Source of the DNA: JBBECJ01 sp963763325
Lineage (GTDB): Bacteria > Chloroflexota > Chloroflexia > Thermomicrobiales > CFX8
Direction: 5' to 3'
Assembly (NCBI GenBank): GCA_963763325.1
Contig: CAVXOL010000024.1
Span: 310,001-374,000, forward strand
DNA: 64,000 nt
The notes below the pieces were generated by a model, which was not told the origin of the DNA, ran no database searches, and saw only the letters and a list, made by a program, of their open reading frames with translations. The translations under genes and the position numbers were made by a program. This document shows positions 24,228 to 34,624 of this stretch, piece by piece (the first letter of the stretch is position 1; each line of letters begins with the position of its first letter).

Positions 24228-26927
24228 CTACCAAAGCTCGTCGTCACTAGTCTCGTCAACTGCCCTGCGCCACGGACGCAACCGCAGGAAGAAGTGCTTC
24301 ACCAAAACGCCGCGCAGACGTTGCCACGCCTGCCGTGCTCGCTGCAGTTCCATCTGGGCCGGCGGTCGGTTGCCATATGTCTCGCGGACGTAGACATCTG
24401 CAAGATACGATGCTGGTCCTCGACTGCCTGGGACGGCTTTGGCGACTGCTTGCGTGTACTCGTGCGGGGTCATGTGCGGTTCGTAGCGGACACCGCCCCA
24501 ACCTGCGCCACGCGCCGCCTTCGTATAGAGCTGTGCGGCGGGGCTGAGTCCACGCATTCCCCGCAGCCAAAGAAACGCAAGCAAGAGGATGGCAGCCATC
24601 AGTCCAAGGGTGACAATTCGAATCGCCCACTCCGTGCGAGTGACCTCATCTTGTGACTGGGTGACGATCGCTCCACCACCGACTGGTCCACCGCCACGTT
24701 CCTGAAGCTCGAAATCATCCGGAAGTGGGCCACCGACACCGTCCCCAAAGGATGGATCAACCGGTGGGACAGCGCCTTCGGACGCCGGGACTGGATCACG
24801 ACTGATCTCTTGGCGGTTCGCGGTCGGCTCGAACTGGACCCATCCCTCGCCGGGAAAATACACCTCTGGCCAGGCGTGTGCGTTCTGTTCGCGGTACAGG
24901 AAGCCGCCGGCCTCGGCATCTCGATCGGCTGGGAAGAATCCCGTCACCATCCGCGTCGGAATGTCTAGCGAGCGCATCATGACGACGAACGCGGACGCGT
25001 AGTATTCGCAGTAGCCCGCTCGAGTCTGAAACAGAACGTGGTCAACGACATCCGCGTCTTCGGGCGGGAACTCGATATCTTCCTGATAGACGATGTTTCC
25101 CCGCAGCCAGTTCTCAATCGCCTTGGCCGCATCATACGGTGATTGCGCTCCGGAGGTGATGTCTCGAGCGAGTTGGATAGTTCGCTCGGTGACCGTCTCC
25201 GGCAACAGCAGATATCGGTCCCTGATCTGCTGCGGGTAGTCGACGCCAGCGACTCGGAGGTCTTCACTGAGCGCACGCGAAGTCAGCGACTCCACCTCAT
25301 ATGACTGGCCTCCGGCGAGTCCGTCACGAGCGTAGACAGCTTCGACATCGTCATAGACCGGGAAATCGCCCGAGTACGTAACCGACGTCACCTCATACGT
25401 CTCAGTCTCGAAATTGTAGACAGGCTGGTATTCGACAACGATGCCTCGCTCAACGAGCGCCTGGCGTTCCTGAGTGATCTCCAGCGGCTCAGCAGCCACA
25501 GGCGGCGGCGTCGGCGAAACTGACGGCGTCCCACCCGGCGTTGCCGTCGTTGTCGCTTCGGTTGGTGTCAGCGTGCCGTCTTCCGTCGGTACGACGGTCC
25601 CAGTTCCGACCGCGTCTTCCGTCGATTCTGCCGCCGGCTCATCAAGCGTGAAGTCTGCGGCCTCAAGGAGTTGAACGAGCGCCGACAATTCAGCCGGAAC
25701 GTCGGCGGTACCTTCAGCTGTCAAGTCCACCGTCACATCGGTGACGGTGACCCACGGCAACACCAGGTTCACGCCAACGTCGGCATTTGAGAACGTCTCT
25801 GGCGCGAAGACGAGACTTCCACGTGGACGCTGCAATTGCAGCGTGTAGGTTCGAGTCAAACGTCCATCAACGATATCCGGATCGATCGGCACCGATTCAC
25901 CGGGCTGAAGCTCGACCTGCGGGGGTACCTCACGCGGCTCTTCGTCTTCATCGGAAACGGCGTACTCCGACTCCCAGCCGCGCCCTGTGTAAATCGAGTA
26001 TCGATGCGCGGCGAGATACGGTGAGTTTGACGCTCCCGTCACCAGTACGACCGGCGTGTCGCTCAACGACAGCGGACCGCCGAGGTCGAAACTGTCGGAG
26101 AAGCTGGCGAAGCCACCGACACCACGCGAGGTGGTCCCTCGAAGACCAGCGAACCAGTCATTGAACTGACTCTCGACGGTTCGCCAGGGGCCATCAACCT
26201 CCAGCCAGGCGTCGTGAGCGGTACCGCTTCGAGCGCTGGCTGGAAATGCCCAGCCGAAGATCAGGACGAGGATGCCCAGATACGACGCCGCCCACATCCC
26301 GCGCCAGGCAAGCGACGATGGGTAGTCGATTCGCATGCGCCGCCAGAACGTCTCACGTTCAAGCAGGCTGAACCGCACCAACAGAAGCAGGGAGAAGAAG
26401 ATGTAGAGCGCGACGTAGCCGGTCGGCACCCGCAACGAGTATCCAAGATTGATAAACAGCAGCAGACCCGGGAAGACGAGCGCGGCCCAGATCCAGCGCG
26501 CGCGAAGCACGAACCACATCGAGCTGTAGGCCAGCAGATACGTCAACATTGAGATGAAAAACACGAACAGGTACAGATCGTCGGTCTGCTCACCGTTCCA
26601 GATCTGCTCGCCCCAGCGCTGGCCACGGTCCCAGAGCCAGTCCAGCTTCTGGCGCCGGCTACCAAGCCGATCGTCCAGGTAGTTCGTCATCTGATACAGC
26701 ACGACCAACAGGCCGCCGACAGCGGCGAGCAGATGCGCGACGATGACTGGAACTCGATGGTTCTTCGAAACCGCGACGCCGGCCGCCAATCCAGCCAGCG
26801 CGACCAGGTTGAGGATGCCGAGTCCGTCCGCCCAATCAGCGCGCTGGATCGACCAGACTGCGATGAAGACGATCATCGCCGTCAGAAAAACCGTCGACCA
26901 GCCTTCACGTATCGCAAATCGTTGCAC
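24228..26927 (-). CDS. TgpA-like transglutaminase-domain membrane protein
   Basis: An 899-residue membrane protein. Five to six helices fill residues 1-230 (DUF3488/TgpA N domain). A long outside region with a Thr/Pro-rich linker (about 450-500) follows, then a papain-like transglutaminase core with GYCEYYASAFVVMMRSL (catalytic Cys), REQNAHAWPEVYFPGEGW (His) and QFEPTANR near the third position, where Glu stands instead of Asp. A last membrane helix and a DUF4129-like cytoplasmic tail end the protein. The family acts on cell-surface proteins, but substrates are unknown. It is the last gene of a moxR-DUF58-prsW-tgpA operon, a well-known grouping apart from prsW. Confidence 0.87.
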   Translation of the reverse strand: MQRFAIREGWSTVFLTAMIVFIAVWSIQRADWADGLGILNLVALAGLAAGVAVSKNHRVPVIVAHLLAAVGGLLVVLYQMTNYLDDRLGSRRQKLDWLWDRGQRWGEQIWNGEQTDDLYLFVFFISMLTYLLAYSSMWFVLRARWIWAALVFPGLLLFINLGYSLRVPTGYVALYIFFSLLLLVRFSLLERETFWRRMRIDYPSSLAWRGMWAASYLGILVLIFGWAFPASARSGTAHDAWLEVDGPWRTVESQFNDWFAGLRGTTSRGVGGFASFSDSFDLGGPLSLSDTPVVLVTGASNSPYLAAHRYSIYTGRGWESEYAVSDEDEEPREVPPQVELQPGESVPIDPDIVDGRLTRTYTLQLQRPRGSLVFAPETFSNADVGVNLVLPWVTVTDVTVDLTAEGTADVPAELSALVQLLEAADFTLDEPAAESTEDAVGTGTVVPTEDGTLTPTEATTTATPGGTPSVSPTPPPVAAEPLEITQERQALVERGIVVEYQPVYNFETETYEVTSVTYSGDFPVYDDVEAVYARDGLAGGQSYEVESLTSRALSEDLRVAGVDYPQQIRDRYLLLPETVTERTIQLARDITSGAQSPYDAAKAIENWLRGNIVYQEDIEFPPEDADVVDHVLFQTRAGYCEYYASAFVVMMRSLDIPTRMVTGFFPADRDAEAGGFLYREQNAHAWPEVYFPGEGWVQFEPTANRQEISRDPVPASEGAVPPVDPSFGDGVGGPLPDDFELQERGGGPVGGGAIVTQSQDEVTRTEWAIRIVTLGLMAAILLLAFLWLRGMRGLSPAAQLYTKAARGAGWGGVRYEPHMTPHEYTQAVAKAVPGSRGPASYLADVYVRETYGNRPPAQMELQRARQAWQRLRGVLVKHFFLRLRPWRRAVDETSDDELW

Positions 26928-26932
26928 GTCTT

Positions 26933-28180
26933 CTATACCTCACGTGACATTGGACCAGAGACAGTGTTGACCCGCTCTACGCTGTAGACGCCGGATCGAG
27001 GGTTGGCGTGCGCCGGAGCCAGAACCGGGACGACAAGTTGGTCGCTGAACTCTCTCCCCCAGCGACGAGCGTTCGCGATCACCCAGGTCAGACATGCGCC
27101 GAGCAGAATCAGCATCAGACCCATCGCACCGAGGATGGCGACTACAAGTATTGGGGCAGGATCGCCAGTTGCCGGCATCGAGGCTGAGGCGAGCATCATC
27201 GATACGAGCAAACCGTTCCAGGCCGCATGCACCAGGACGGCGGCGACGAAGTATCCAAGCAATGGGAATCCGCCACGGCGTTGCTGCAAGTACCAGCCAC
27301 AAGCCACCAGGCTTGTGCCGGTTACGTGGATCAGCGTCACTGGCGCTCGAACCGCCAGAACCAACGGCCAGGCGTCGCCCGCACTGAGCGCGTATCCGAT
27401 CGTCTCAACGACCGCGAAACCCAGCCCAGCACTGATCCCGGCGACAAACACCGTGTAGCGTGACAAGATCCTGCGGCGCATGACGACGACAACTCCGAGG
27501 AACTTTGTCAGTTCTTCAGTCAGTGGGGCAGCGACCGCGTAGCCAAGCATGACGAACAGCGCTACAGTCGCCGTTCCGGCAAGTTCGCCACCGGATTCTT
27601 CGAGGAAGTCTTCAGCCAGCAGCGTGTCGAGCAGCCCGCCTTGTACGTGAACGTCCGCGACGCGCAGGCCTGCAGCAATTCCTCCGACTCCAGCCGCGAT
27701 GAATGCGAGTTGCAACACGACCGCCGCCGTTGTCGCTACCACCATCCCCCACGCGAATGTCGCCAGCATCGAGTCAGCCGGAGCTCTCCGTCGCGGTGAC
27801 CAGCGGATTGCAAGACGCCAGAAGAACATCGCCATCGCGGCGACGCCGACAAGTGCCAGAACTGGCTCCGCGGCAGGCGCTCGGTCGGTCCAGACTGCGA
27901 CACCGCCAACGGCGGTAACCAGCGCGAACAGGCCGACCGTCAGCCAGAGAGGTGGCATTCGCATGTACTCGACCAGAAGCTCGCCTCGCCGCCGTATAGT
28001 CGACAACTCGACTAGCACCGCGGCGACGATCGCTGCGACGCCAAGCGCGGCTAGCGCGGCAGCATCGCGCACATCACCACCCGACCCTACGCGGTCGAGC
28101 GCGATGAGTGCGTAGAGCGTGACGAACGTGCCACCTCCGAGGGCGAGCAGTACGGCGCCAGCGTGGGCCACAACTCGCAT
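26933..28180 (-). CDS. PrsW family intramembrane metalloprotease
   Basis: A 415-residue membrane protein with about ten helices. PrsW/CPBP-type motifs are AAPLTEELTKFLGV (EExxK), SAGLGFAVVETIGY (FxxxE), LIHVTGTSLVACG and VLVHAAWNGLL (the metal His residues). PrsW cleaves the anti-sigma factor RsiW in Bacillus; here no sigma/anti-sigma pair is present. The gene sits between DUF58 and tgpA with a one-base stop/start overlap upstream and a 5-base gap downstream. It is therefore part of the same transcript and may process a membrane protein handled by the MoxR system. That link is inference. Confidence 0.86.
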   Translation of the reverse strand: MRVVAHAGAVLLALGGGTFVTLYALIALDRVGSGGDVRDAAALAALGVAAIVAAVLVELSTIRRRGELLVEYMRMPPLWLTVGLFALVTAVGGVAVWTDRAPAAEPVLALVGVAAMAMFFWRLAIRWSPRRRAPADSMLATFAWGMVVATTAAVVLQLAFIAAGVGGIAAGLRVADVHVQGGLLDTLLAEDFLEESGGELAGTATVALFVMLGYAVAAPLTEELTKFLGVVVVMRRRILSRYTVFVAGISAGLGFAVVETIGYALSAGDAWPLVLAVRAPVTLIHVTGTSLVACGWYLQQRRGGFPLLGYFVAAVLVHAAWNGLLVSMMLASASMPATGDPAPILVVAILGAMGLMLILLGACLTWVIANARRWGREFSDQLVVPVLAPAHANPRSGVYSVERVNTVSGPMSREV

Positions 28181-29448
28181 CAGACAGGCACTGCCTTGGA
28201 CGGCGTCGCAGCGTGCGTCGCCAATGCCCGGCTGATATCGTCGCCGTACTTGACCAGGTATGTCGGAACGCCGACCGACGCCAGGCTCGAGACAACGAAC
28301 AGGCTCGATTCAGCGGAGCCGAACGTGCTTGGCTCGATGACGACAGCAACACATTGGACGTGCCTCGACACAATCCCGATCAGCGACTGGACCCATTCTT
28401 CGTCGGTCGATGACGTGATGACAATGACCGTGCTATTGCGCGTGAACTGGGTCCCTTCGGCCAGCAGCAGTTCCCCGAACGGTACGGAGCCGTCAGCTCG
28501 TGCGACGGCGAGCTGTTCGAGGATCTTCAGCATCTGACGGCCACCTCGGTCGGTAGGGATCGAGATCACCTGATCCGAGCTACCCATCAGGCCGACATTC
28601 CGATTCTGGTTCAGGAAGTGACGCGCCAGCGAAGCGGCGATCGTAACGGCGTATTCTTCGGTCGAATCCAACCAGAACGAGAGTGGCACCTCTCCACCAG
28701 TGAATTGTGGCAGTGACGCCATTCCGCTCGCACCAGCCTGGACGCTGGCGTTTAGATCGACGGCGATCCAGATGTCGGCTGTCGGGTCGAGCTCGAATTC
28801 CTTGACCATCAACTTCCCGGCGCGGGCCGTCGATGACCATGAGATTCGATTAAAAGCGTCGCCTGGAAAGTAATCGCGCACTCCAGCAGCGTTCGGCGTC
28901 ACGAACGGCGTCCTGCGCTGGATGGCCGTGCCGCCGGGAAGTTCACCAACCGGCAGGGCAAACGCGCTGAGATCGACAGTCGCCGGGTAAACCAGCAGTT
29001 CGTGGGTATCAGGAACCATTTTCTCCATCGGAAAGAGGCCGAACGGATCGCCACTTCGCAGGGAGAGCGGCCCAATCCGAAACCGTCCACGCCGGGCGCA
29101 GATCGTCTCGACTCGCCACCGCGTCGCGTCATTCGGTCCGAGATGGACGACGCGAGAAACACGATGGCCCGGCAGGTCGGAGTGATCGATGATCTCGACC
29201 CAGAGCTTCGCCAGCCGGCTGCGGTTTTCGATCCGGACTCGTTCCAGAAGCGGTTGGCCGACCTGGGCACGGTCAGTCTTCGTGTCGCGTGTCAGCCTCA
29301 GACCACCCAGGCTGAACCGGCTCCAGAACTTGGCGATGACGAGCAATCCAAGCAGCGCGAAGAAGACCTTGTCCAGAATGCTCCACTGGTTCAGTTGAGC
29401 CAGGACAAAGACGGCGATAGCCAGCGCGACTAGCTTGATGGCGTTCAT
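28180..29448 (-). CDS. DUF58 (vWA-like) protein of the MoxR cluster
   Basis: A 422-residue protein with two N-terminal membrane helices, an outside beta domain and the DUF58 core FPGDAFNRISWSSTARAGKLM followed by VKEFELDP, diagnostic of this family. Its C-terminal half is a degenerate von Willebrand A fold (DIWIAVDLNAS with an incomplete metal site). DUF58 proteins work with MoxR ATPases as chaperone-like partners, perhaps inserting metals or assembling complexes. The start ATG overlaps the moxR stop by four bases (ATGA) and its stop overlaps the prsW start, so all are translationally coupled. Confidence 0.88.
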   Translation of the reverse strand: MNAIKLVALAIAVFVLAQLNQWSILDKVFFALLGLLVIAKFWSRFSLGGLRLTRDTKTDRAQVGQPLLERVRIENRSRLAKLWVEIIDHSDLPGHRVSRVVHLGPNDATRWRVETICARRGRFRIGPLSLRSGDPFGLFPMEKMVPDTHELLVYPATVDLSAFALPVGELPGGTAIQRRTPFVTPNAAGVRDYFPGDAFNRISWSSTARAGKLMVKEFELDPTADIWIAVDLNASVQAGASGMASLPQFTGGEVPLSFWLDSTEEYAVTIAASLARHFLNQNRNVGLMGSSDQVISIPTDRGGRQMLKILEQLAVARADGSVPFGELLLAEGTQFTRNSTVIVITSSTDEEWVQSLIGIVSRHVQCVAVVIEPSTFGSAESSLFVVSSLASVGVPTYLVKYGDDISRALATHAATPSKAVPV

Positions 29449-30452
29449 TGGCTGTTACGTCGCGGACGCCAGCCACCGCCAGCCGCTGCCGCCTGGGGAG
29501 CATTTGTCACATGGCGCGCGCCTGGGACCGGAACGACCGTCAGGATTTCGCGGACAACGGCCCTCGAGTCGATTCCCTTCATTCTTGCGGCCGGGCTGAC
29601 GATCATCCGGTGCGCCAGTGTCGGCTCTGCCAGGTCCTTGACATCATCCGGAATCACATAATCTCGGCCCTGGAGAGCAGCCCAGGCCCGGGTCGTGTTG
29701 TAGAGAGCGAGCGAGCCGCGGGGGCTGGCGCCAAGGTAGATGTCGTCATGGCGGCGGGTCGCCTCGACGAGATCGACAATGTATTCCTTGATCAAGTCGT
29801 CGACATGGACCTGCTTGACCGCTGCCTGAGCGTCGATCAGTTCCTGAACGTCAACGGCCTGCCCCAGCGAATCGAGCGGATGGGCGAACTGCTGGCGGTT
29901 GAGAATGTCGATTTCGCTGGCACGACCGGGATACCCGAGCGACAGTCTAACGAGGAACCGGTCGAGTTGCGCTTCGGGAAGCGGGAAGGTGCCCTCGTAC
30001 TCGATGGGGTTTTCGGTCGCAAGCACGACGAACGGCTTCGGCAGCAAATGTGTATCGCCGTCAACCGTGATCTGGCTCTCTTCCATCGCCTCAAGCAACG
30101 CAGACTGCGTCTTCGGCGTCGCGCGGTTGATCTCGTCGGCCAGAACGATCTGGGCGACGATCGGACCGGGACGAAACTCGAAGCTGGCACGTTGTTGATT
30201 AAAGACGCTGACGCCAGTGACATCACTTGGCAGGAGGTCAGGCGTAAACTGAATTCGCTTGAAGGTACAGCCAACGCTGCGCGCAATCGCCTTGGCGAGA
30301 ACCGTCTTGCCGACTCCGGGAACATCTTCGATGAGGACATGTCCTTTACAGAGCAGCGCAACAAGCACGAGATGGACCTCTCGGTCCTTGCCGACGATCA
30401 CCCGTTCGACGTTGTTGATGACCGCCGCTGAAATGTTCTGGACCGATTCCAT
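29445..30452 (-). CDS. MoxR family AAA+ ATPase
   Basis: A 335-residue AAA+ ATPase of the MoxR class. Walker A is EDVPGVGKTVLAKAIA, Walker B is IVLADEINRATPKTQSALLEAMEE, and sensor 1 is FVVLATENPIEYEGTFPLPEAQLDRF. A MoxR-type C-terminal lid follows (ASPRGSLALYNTTRAWAALQGR). I start at ATG 30452 behind GGAAAGGG; the open frame extends 50 codons farther without family similarity. It heads the operon with DUF58, prsW and tgpA and probably supplies ATP-driven remodelling of a membrane-linked client. Confidence 0.92.
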   Translation of the reverse strand: MESVQNISAAVINNVERVIVGKDREVHLVLVALLCKGHVLIEDVPGVGKTVLAKAIARSVGCTFKRIQFTPDLLPSDVTGVSVFNQQRASFEFRPGPIVAQIVLADEINRATPKTQSALLEAMEESQITVDGDTHLLPKPFVVLATENPIEYEGTFPLPEAQLDRFLVRLSLGYPGRASEIDILNRQQFAHPLDSLGQAVDVQELIDAQAAVKQVHVDDLIKEYIVDLVEATRRHDDIYLGASPRGSLALYNTTRAWAALQGRDYVIPDDVKDLAEPTLAHRMIVSPAARMKGIDSRAVVREILTVVPVPGARHVTNAPQAAAAGGGWRPRRNSQ

Positions 30453-30641
30453 CGTGTTCCCTTTCCGCGGCGGCAGATGGCAATCCACCCGACTCCGCGA
30501 CGTAATCTGCTGCGTCGGCGTGTATGACCGTAGATCCGTCGGGATGTATGCTCCCGGTAAACAGCGGTCGGCGTGGCGAGAACGGCGACTTGCATCGTTC
30601 ACCAGGCCACGCTGTCACGGCTCAGCGCGATGTGTCCAAAT

Positions 30642-30650
30642 ATTATAGCA
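30642..30650 (-). promoter_or_regulatory. extended -10 promoter of the moxR operon
   Basis: On the minus strand TGCTATAAT is a perfect extended -10 element with no consensus -35. It lies about 190 bases before moxR. The 348-base divergent gap 30453-30800 also holds the polA -10 and no gene. Confidence 0.58.
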
Positions 30651-30760
30651 ACCAACGGGCATGCGACAGGTCCGCGTTCCCTCCCAAGCGCGCGACCACC
30701 TTTCCCACTAGTACGTATCAAATTCGAAAACAGTTCCCCGACGCTTCGACAGTGCGTACG

Positions 30761-30766
30761 TATAAT
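30761..30766 (+). promoter_or_regulatory. polA -10 element
   Basis: A perfect TATAAT lies 35 bases before the polA start. The -35 region is poor (TTCCCC at non-ideal spacing), so only the -10 is called. Confidence 0.45.
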
Positions 30767-30800
30767 GCTCTAGAACAGTTGTACTGAGAGGAGACGGCCG

Positions 30801-33564
30801 GTGGCTGATGCGACCGTTGACGGTCTGAAGATTGAGAACGGGCGCAAGCGGCTCGTATTGGTGGATGGATATGGCCTGGCATTTCGCGCTTTCCATGCGC
30901 TGCCGATGTCGATGTCGACGGCAGCCGGGGAGATGACCAACGCGACATTCGGCTTTGCGTCAATGCTGCTGGACGTCCTCCGCGCCCATCAACCCGAGTG
31001 TGCCCTGATCTCTTTTGACATTGGACGATCGTTTCGACATGAACAGTTTCAGGATTACAAAGCCCATCGTCCACCGATGGCCGAGGAGATGCGCGGCCAG
31101 ATGGAGCGAATCCGTGAGGTCATCGCCGCGCTGAACATTCCAATCTATGAGGTCGAAGGATTCGAAGCCGACGATGTCATCGGGACCCTCGCCAATCAGG
31201 CGGCCGACCAGGGGATGATGGCGCTGGTCGTGACGGGCGACAGCGACCTTCTACAACTCGTCAACGACAACATCATCGCCGTTCTGCCTGGCGCACAACG
31301 TTTCGGGGAGTACCGACTGTTCGATCGCCAGGCGGTCATCGAACGGTACGGGTTCGGCCCGGAACGCCTCGCGGAATACAAGGCTCTCGTCGGCGACAAA
31401 TCCGACAACATCCCGGGCGTCCCAGGAATCGGCGAGAAAACAGCGAAGGGGTTGATAGAAAAGTACGAGTCAATCGAGGATATCCTCGCACACACGGACG
31501 AAATCACACCAACCCGCGCTCGCAACGCACTCATCGAAAACGCAGACCTCGCATACCAGTGTCGCGAACTGGCGACGATCGTCACGAACGTACCGGTCGA
31601 GCTTGAAATTGACCGCTGTACTGTCGGAGATTACAACCGCGAGAAGATTATCGACCTGTTCCGGATGCTCGAGTTCCGCTCACTGGCCGCCAAATTGCCC
31701 GACTCCTCGCACGAACCGTCTCCGGCCGTCGCCGCTGCCTCGTCACAGCAGGCAGAGCCGGTTACCGTCCGTGACCGATCGGCACTTGAGGCTCTTGCGA
31801 ATGAGATCGCTGGTGCCGAGATGGTTTCGCTCGATGTCGAAACGGACGGCACTAGCCCGATTACGTCGAATCTGGTGGGAATTGCGATCGCGACGGCAGA
31901 AGACCGCGCCTTTTATATCCCGGTCATGCACGCTACCGAGCCGGTCGCCGACAGCGACGAGGTTCGTGAAGTGATTGGCCCGGCGCTGGCTTCTCATACA
32001 AACATCGTCACCCACCACGGCAAGTTCGACGTCGCACTGATGCAGCGACATGGCTACCCGGATATCCGAATCAACTTTGACACGATGCTGGCAGCCTATC
32101 TGCTCGGCGAGAACGGAATTGGGCTGAAAGACCTCGCATTCCGCTATCTCGGCTGGGAAATGACGCCGATCACCGATTTGATCGGAACTGGCCGAACTCA
32201 GACAACGATGGATCATGTCGACATCGATCGAGCAACGAGCTACGCCGGGGCCGATGTCGAAGCGACGCTTGCGGCTGCTTCCGATTCTCAAGCCGCAACT
32301 TGTCGAGCGCGAACAGATGTCGCTGCTCGACGACATCGAATTGCCGCTGGTGCCAGTCCTGATCGAGATGGAGATGACCGGCATTGCGATTGACAAGAGC
32401 GTCCTTGAGGAAATTGACGCCGATGTGTCGCAGCAGATTGCCGAACGAGAGCGGGAAATCTACGACGCCGTCGGCCACGAGTTCAACATCGCTTCAACGA
32501 AGCAACTTGGCGAAGTGCTGTTTGACGAGCTCAAGCTGCCGGCCGGCCGAAAGACGAAGACCGGCTACTCGGTGGGTCAGGAAGTGCTCGACGGCCTGCG
32601 CGGCGCACATCCGGCTGTTGATGCGATCCTCTCACATCGGACGCTGAAGAAGCTGAAGTCGACCTACATCGACGCGCTTCCGTTGCAGGTCAACCCGAAG
32701 ACAGGTCGCATTCACACGAACTACAACCAGACGATCGCATCAACCGGGAGGCTCTCGTCAACCGACCCGAACCTGCAGAACATTCCGATCCGTACCGATG
32801 TCGGCCGTCAGATCCGCCGCGCGTTCGTCGCCGACAACCGGCCAGAGTACCGCCGGTTCGAGGAAGAGTCGGTCTTCCTCTCGATCGACTACTCGCAGAT
32901 GGAATTGCGGATCATGGCACATTGCAGCGGCGATCCGGCGCTCGTTACCGCCTTCCAGGAGGGACTCGATGTCCACACCGCAACGGCGGCCCAGGTGTTC
33001 GGCGTCCCACTCGATGAGGTGACATCCGCGATGCGCTCGACCGCCAAATCGGTCAACTTCGGCATCATGTACGGGATGCAGGCATATGGTCTCTCGCGTG
33101 ACACTGGCATGCCCCGAGACCAGGCGCGCCAGTTCATCGAGGACTATATGACGAAGTTCAAGGGTGTCCGGGACTATCTGGATCGGACCCTTCGCGACGC
33201 CGTCAAGAACGGCTACGCTGAATCGCTCTACGGACGACGACGCTACCTGCCGGAGATTACGTCAAGCGGGCCGCGTCGCCAGGCCGCCGAACGGGCAGCG
33301 ATCAACATGCCATTACAGGGAACGGCGTCCGACATCATGAAATTGGCGATGATCCAGGTGGCAGAAACGCTGAAGACGTCGACGCTGCGCGGCGAGATGC
33401 TGCTTCAGGTCCACGACGAACTACTCTTCGAAACACCAAAGACAGAACTCGACGACCTGCGGGCGCTCGTCCAGAAGACGATGGAGGGCGTCAGCAAGCT
33501 CTCCGTTCCGCTCGGCACCGAAGCCTCATGGGGACCGAACTGGGAGGACATGCGCGATTCTTAG
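30801..33564 (+). CDS. polA: DNA polymerase I (one frame break)
   Basis: About 920 aa with all three domains. Residues 1-290: 5'-3' exonuclease (GYGLAFRAFHA, FEADDVIGTLA, VTGDSDLLQLV, LVGDKSDNIPGVPGIGEKTA). About 330-490: 3'-5' exonuclease with SLDVETDGTSP, THHGKFDVALM and YAGADVEATL, so the proofreading carboxylates look intact. About 500-920: polymerase with STGRLSSTDPNLQNIPIR, LSIDYSQMELRIMA (motif A), KSVNFGIMYGMQAYGLS (motif B) and LQVHDELLFE (motif C). The GTG start follows GAGAGGAGAC. An extra base near 32270-32277 shifts the frame; removing it joins DVEATL to RLLPILKPQLVEREQ. An essential repair and replication enzyme split at one base is best read as a sequence error. Confidence 0.92.
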
Positions 33565-34018
33565 CAGTGGCAGGTCAATCTTGTTCGTCACCGTCGTGCG
33601 GCAAACGCTCGTACGACGGTGACTCTGCGCGAGCAGCCGGCCGCATCCTCCGCGATTGCGAGCGATTGATGATGCGAATCCCGCAGCATGCATGAGTTAA
33701 AACAGCGGCTCGCCTGGCCCCTTGACCGCCGAGCGGCTAAGTGGGAAGCCGCGGCGTGGACAGTGGAGTCGATAACTGAGGATCTCATTTTCCTCTACCG
33801 CTCTTCCACGATAATCCAACTTGAATCAACCATGTTTTGCGACGTGTGCCAGTTACAATGGCGCCATCGTCATCGCTATGTCCGTCGTGCCCGGTGCCGG
33901 TATCCGTAGCGACGGGACCTAGACGAGATCGCGTTGCGTGGGTTGGCAGGTGCAACCCACGCTCACGACGGATGTCTGCACCTCCGCAATTAGGGAGGAG
34001 TGCGGTCGAACCTGTTTA
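33565..34018 (+). other. intergenic region with two perfect hairpins, no gene
   Basis: No convincing reading frame. GTCACCGTCGT/ACGACGGTGAC (33587-33597, 33613-33623) forms an 11-base stem 23 bases after polA and may end its transcript, though no T run follows. GCGTGGGTTG/CAACCCACGC (33936-33945, 33953-33962) is a second 10-base perfect stem before the IS630 element. Confidence 0.5.
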
Positions 34019-34027
34019 GAGCGGTAC

Positions 34028-34624
34028 TCATAAAGGTTGTCTCCGGGCGACGTAGCCACAGCCGTAGAACCAGCCATCGGCATCCTCGGCGGTGATACGG
34101 TCCAATCCAGCAGCGATGGCGCGTTCCAACGCGTCTCGGGTGCGGGCCATCGCCACCCGCAGATGGGTCTTGAGCTTGCTGAAGGCCCATTCGATCGGCG
34201 AGAAGTCTGGGGAGTAGGGCGGCAGGAAGCGCACCTGACACCCGGCCGCCTCGATGTGCCGACGGACGCGGTCGCTGGTATGGGCCGCGAGATTGTCGAG
34301 GATGACGATCTGCCCCGGTCGCAGCCACGGCACCAGGACCTGGTCGACATAGGCGGTGAACACCTCGGTCGTCGTGGCGCCCTCGACCAGCAGGGCTGGT
34401 CCCATACCACCGCGGGTCAGACAGGCCAGCAGCGTCGTGTTCGGACCATGGTTGCGCGGGGCGCTGCCGTTGGCTCGCTCACCACGTGGCGCCCGAGCAT
34501 AGCGCTGCGTCATGGCCGTGTTGGTGCCGGTCTCGTCGAGGAAGACGAGATCTGCCACCGGCAGTGTCAGCGTCTCGCTCCACCAGGCAGCCCGGGCTGA
34601 CTCATCGCGCTCGCGGGCTGCCAC
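34028..34624 (-). CDS. IS630 transposase, catalytic frame (orfB)
   Basis: The DDE catalytic half. LVFLDETGTN carries the first Asp, IVILDNLAAHTS the second, and PPYSPDFSPIEWAFSKLKTHLR the Glu with the typical IS630 SPDxNPIE-like block. It could start at GTG 34624, but is more likely reached by -1 frameshift from orfA at the A7 run, since orfB alone lacks the DNA-binding part. RNase H-like fold. Both frames are free of internal stops, so the element looks intact. Confidence 0.87.
   Translation of the reverse strand: MAARERDESARAAWWSETLTLPVADLVFLDETGTNTAMTQRYARAPRGERANGSAPRNHGPNTTLLACLTRGGMGPALLVEGATTTEVFTAYVDQVLVPWLRPGQIVILDNLAAHTSDRVRRHIEAAGCQVRFLPPYSPDFSPIEWAFSKLKTHLRVAMARTRDALERAIAAGLDRITAEDADGWFYGCGYVARRQPL

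Noticed and set aside
33565..34018. Possible CRISPR or repeat array in the hairpin-rich gap after polA
   Set aside because: The two hairpins are unrelated in sequence and there are no regular repeats; no CRISPR array is seen anywhere in the window.
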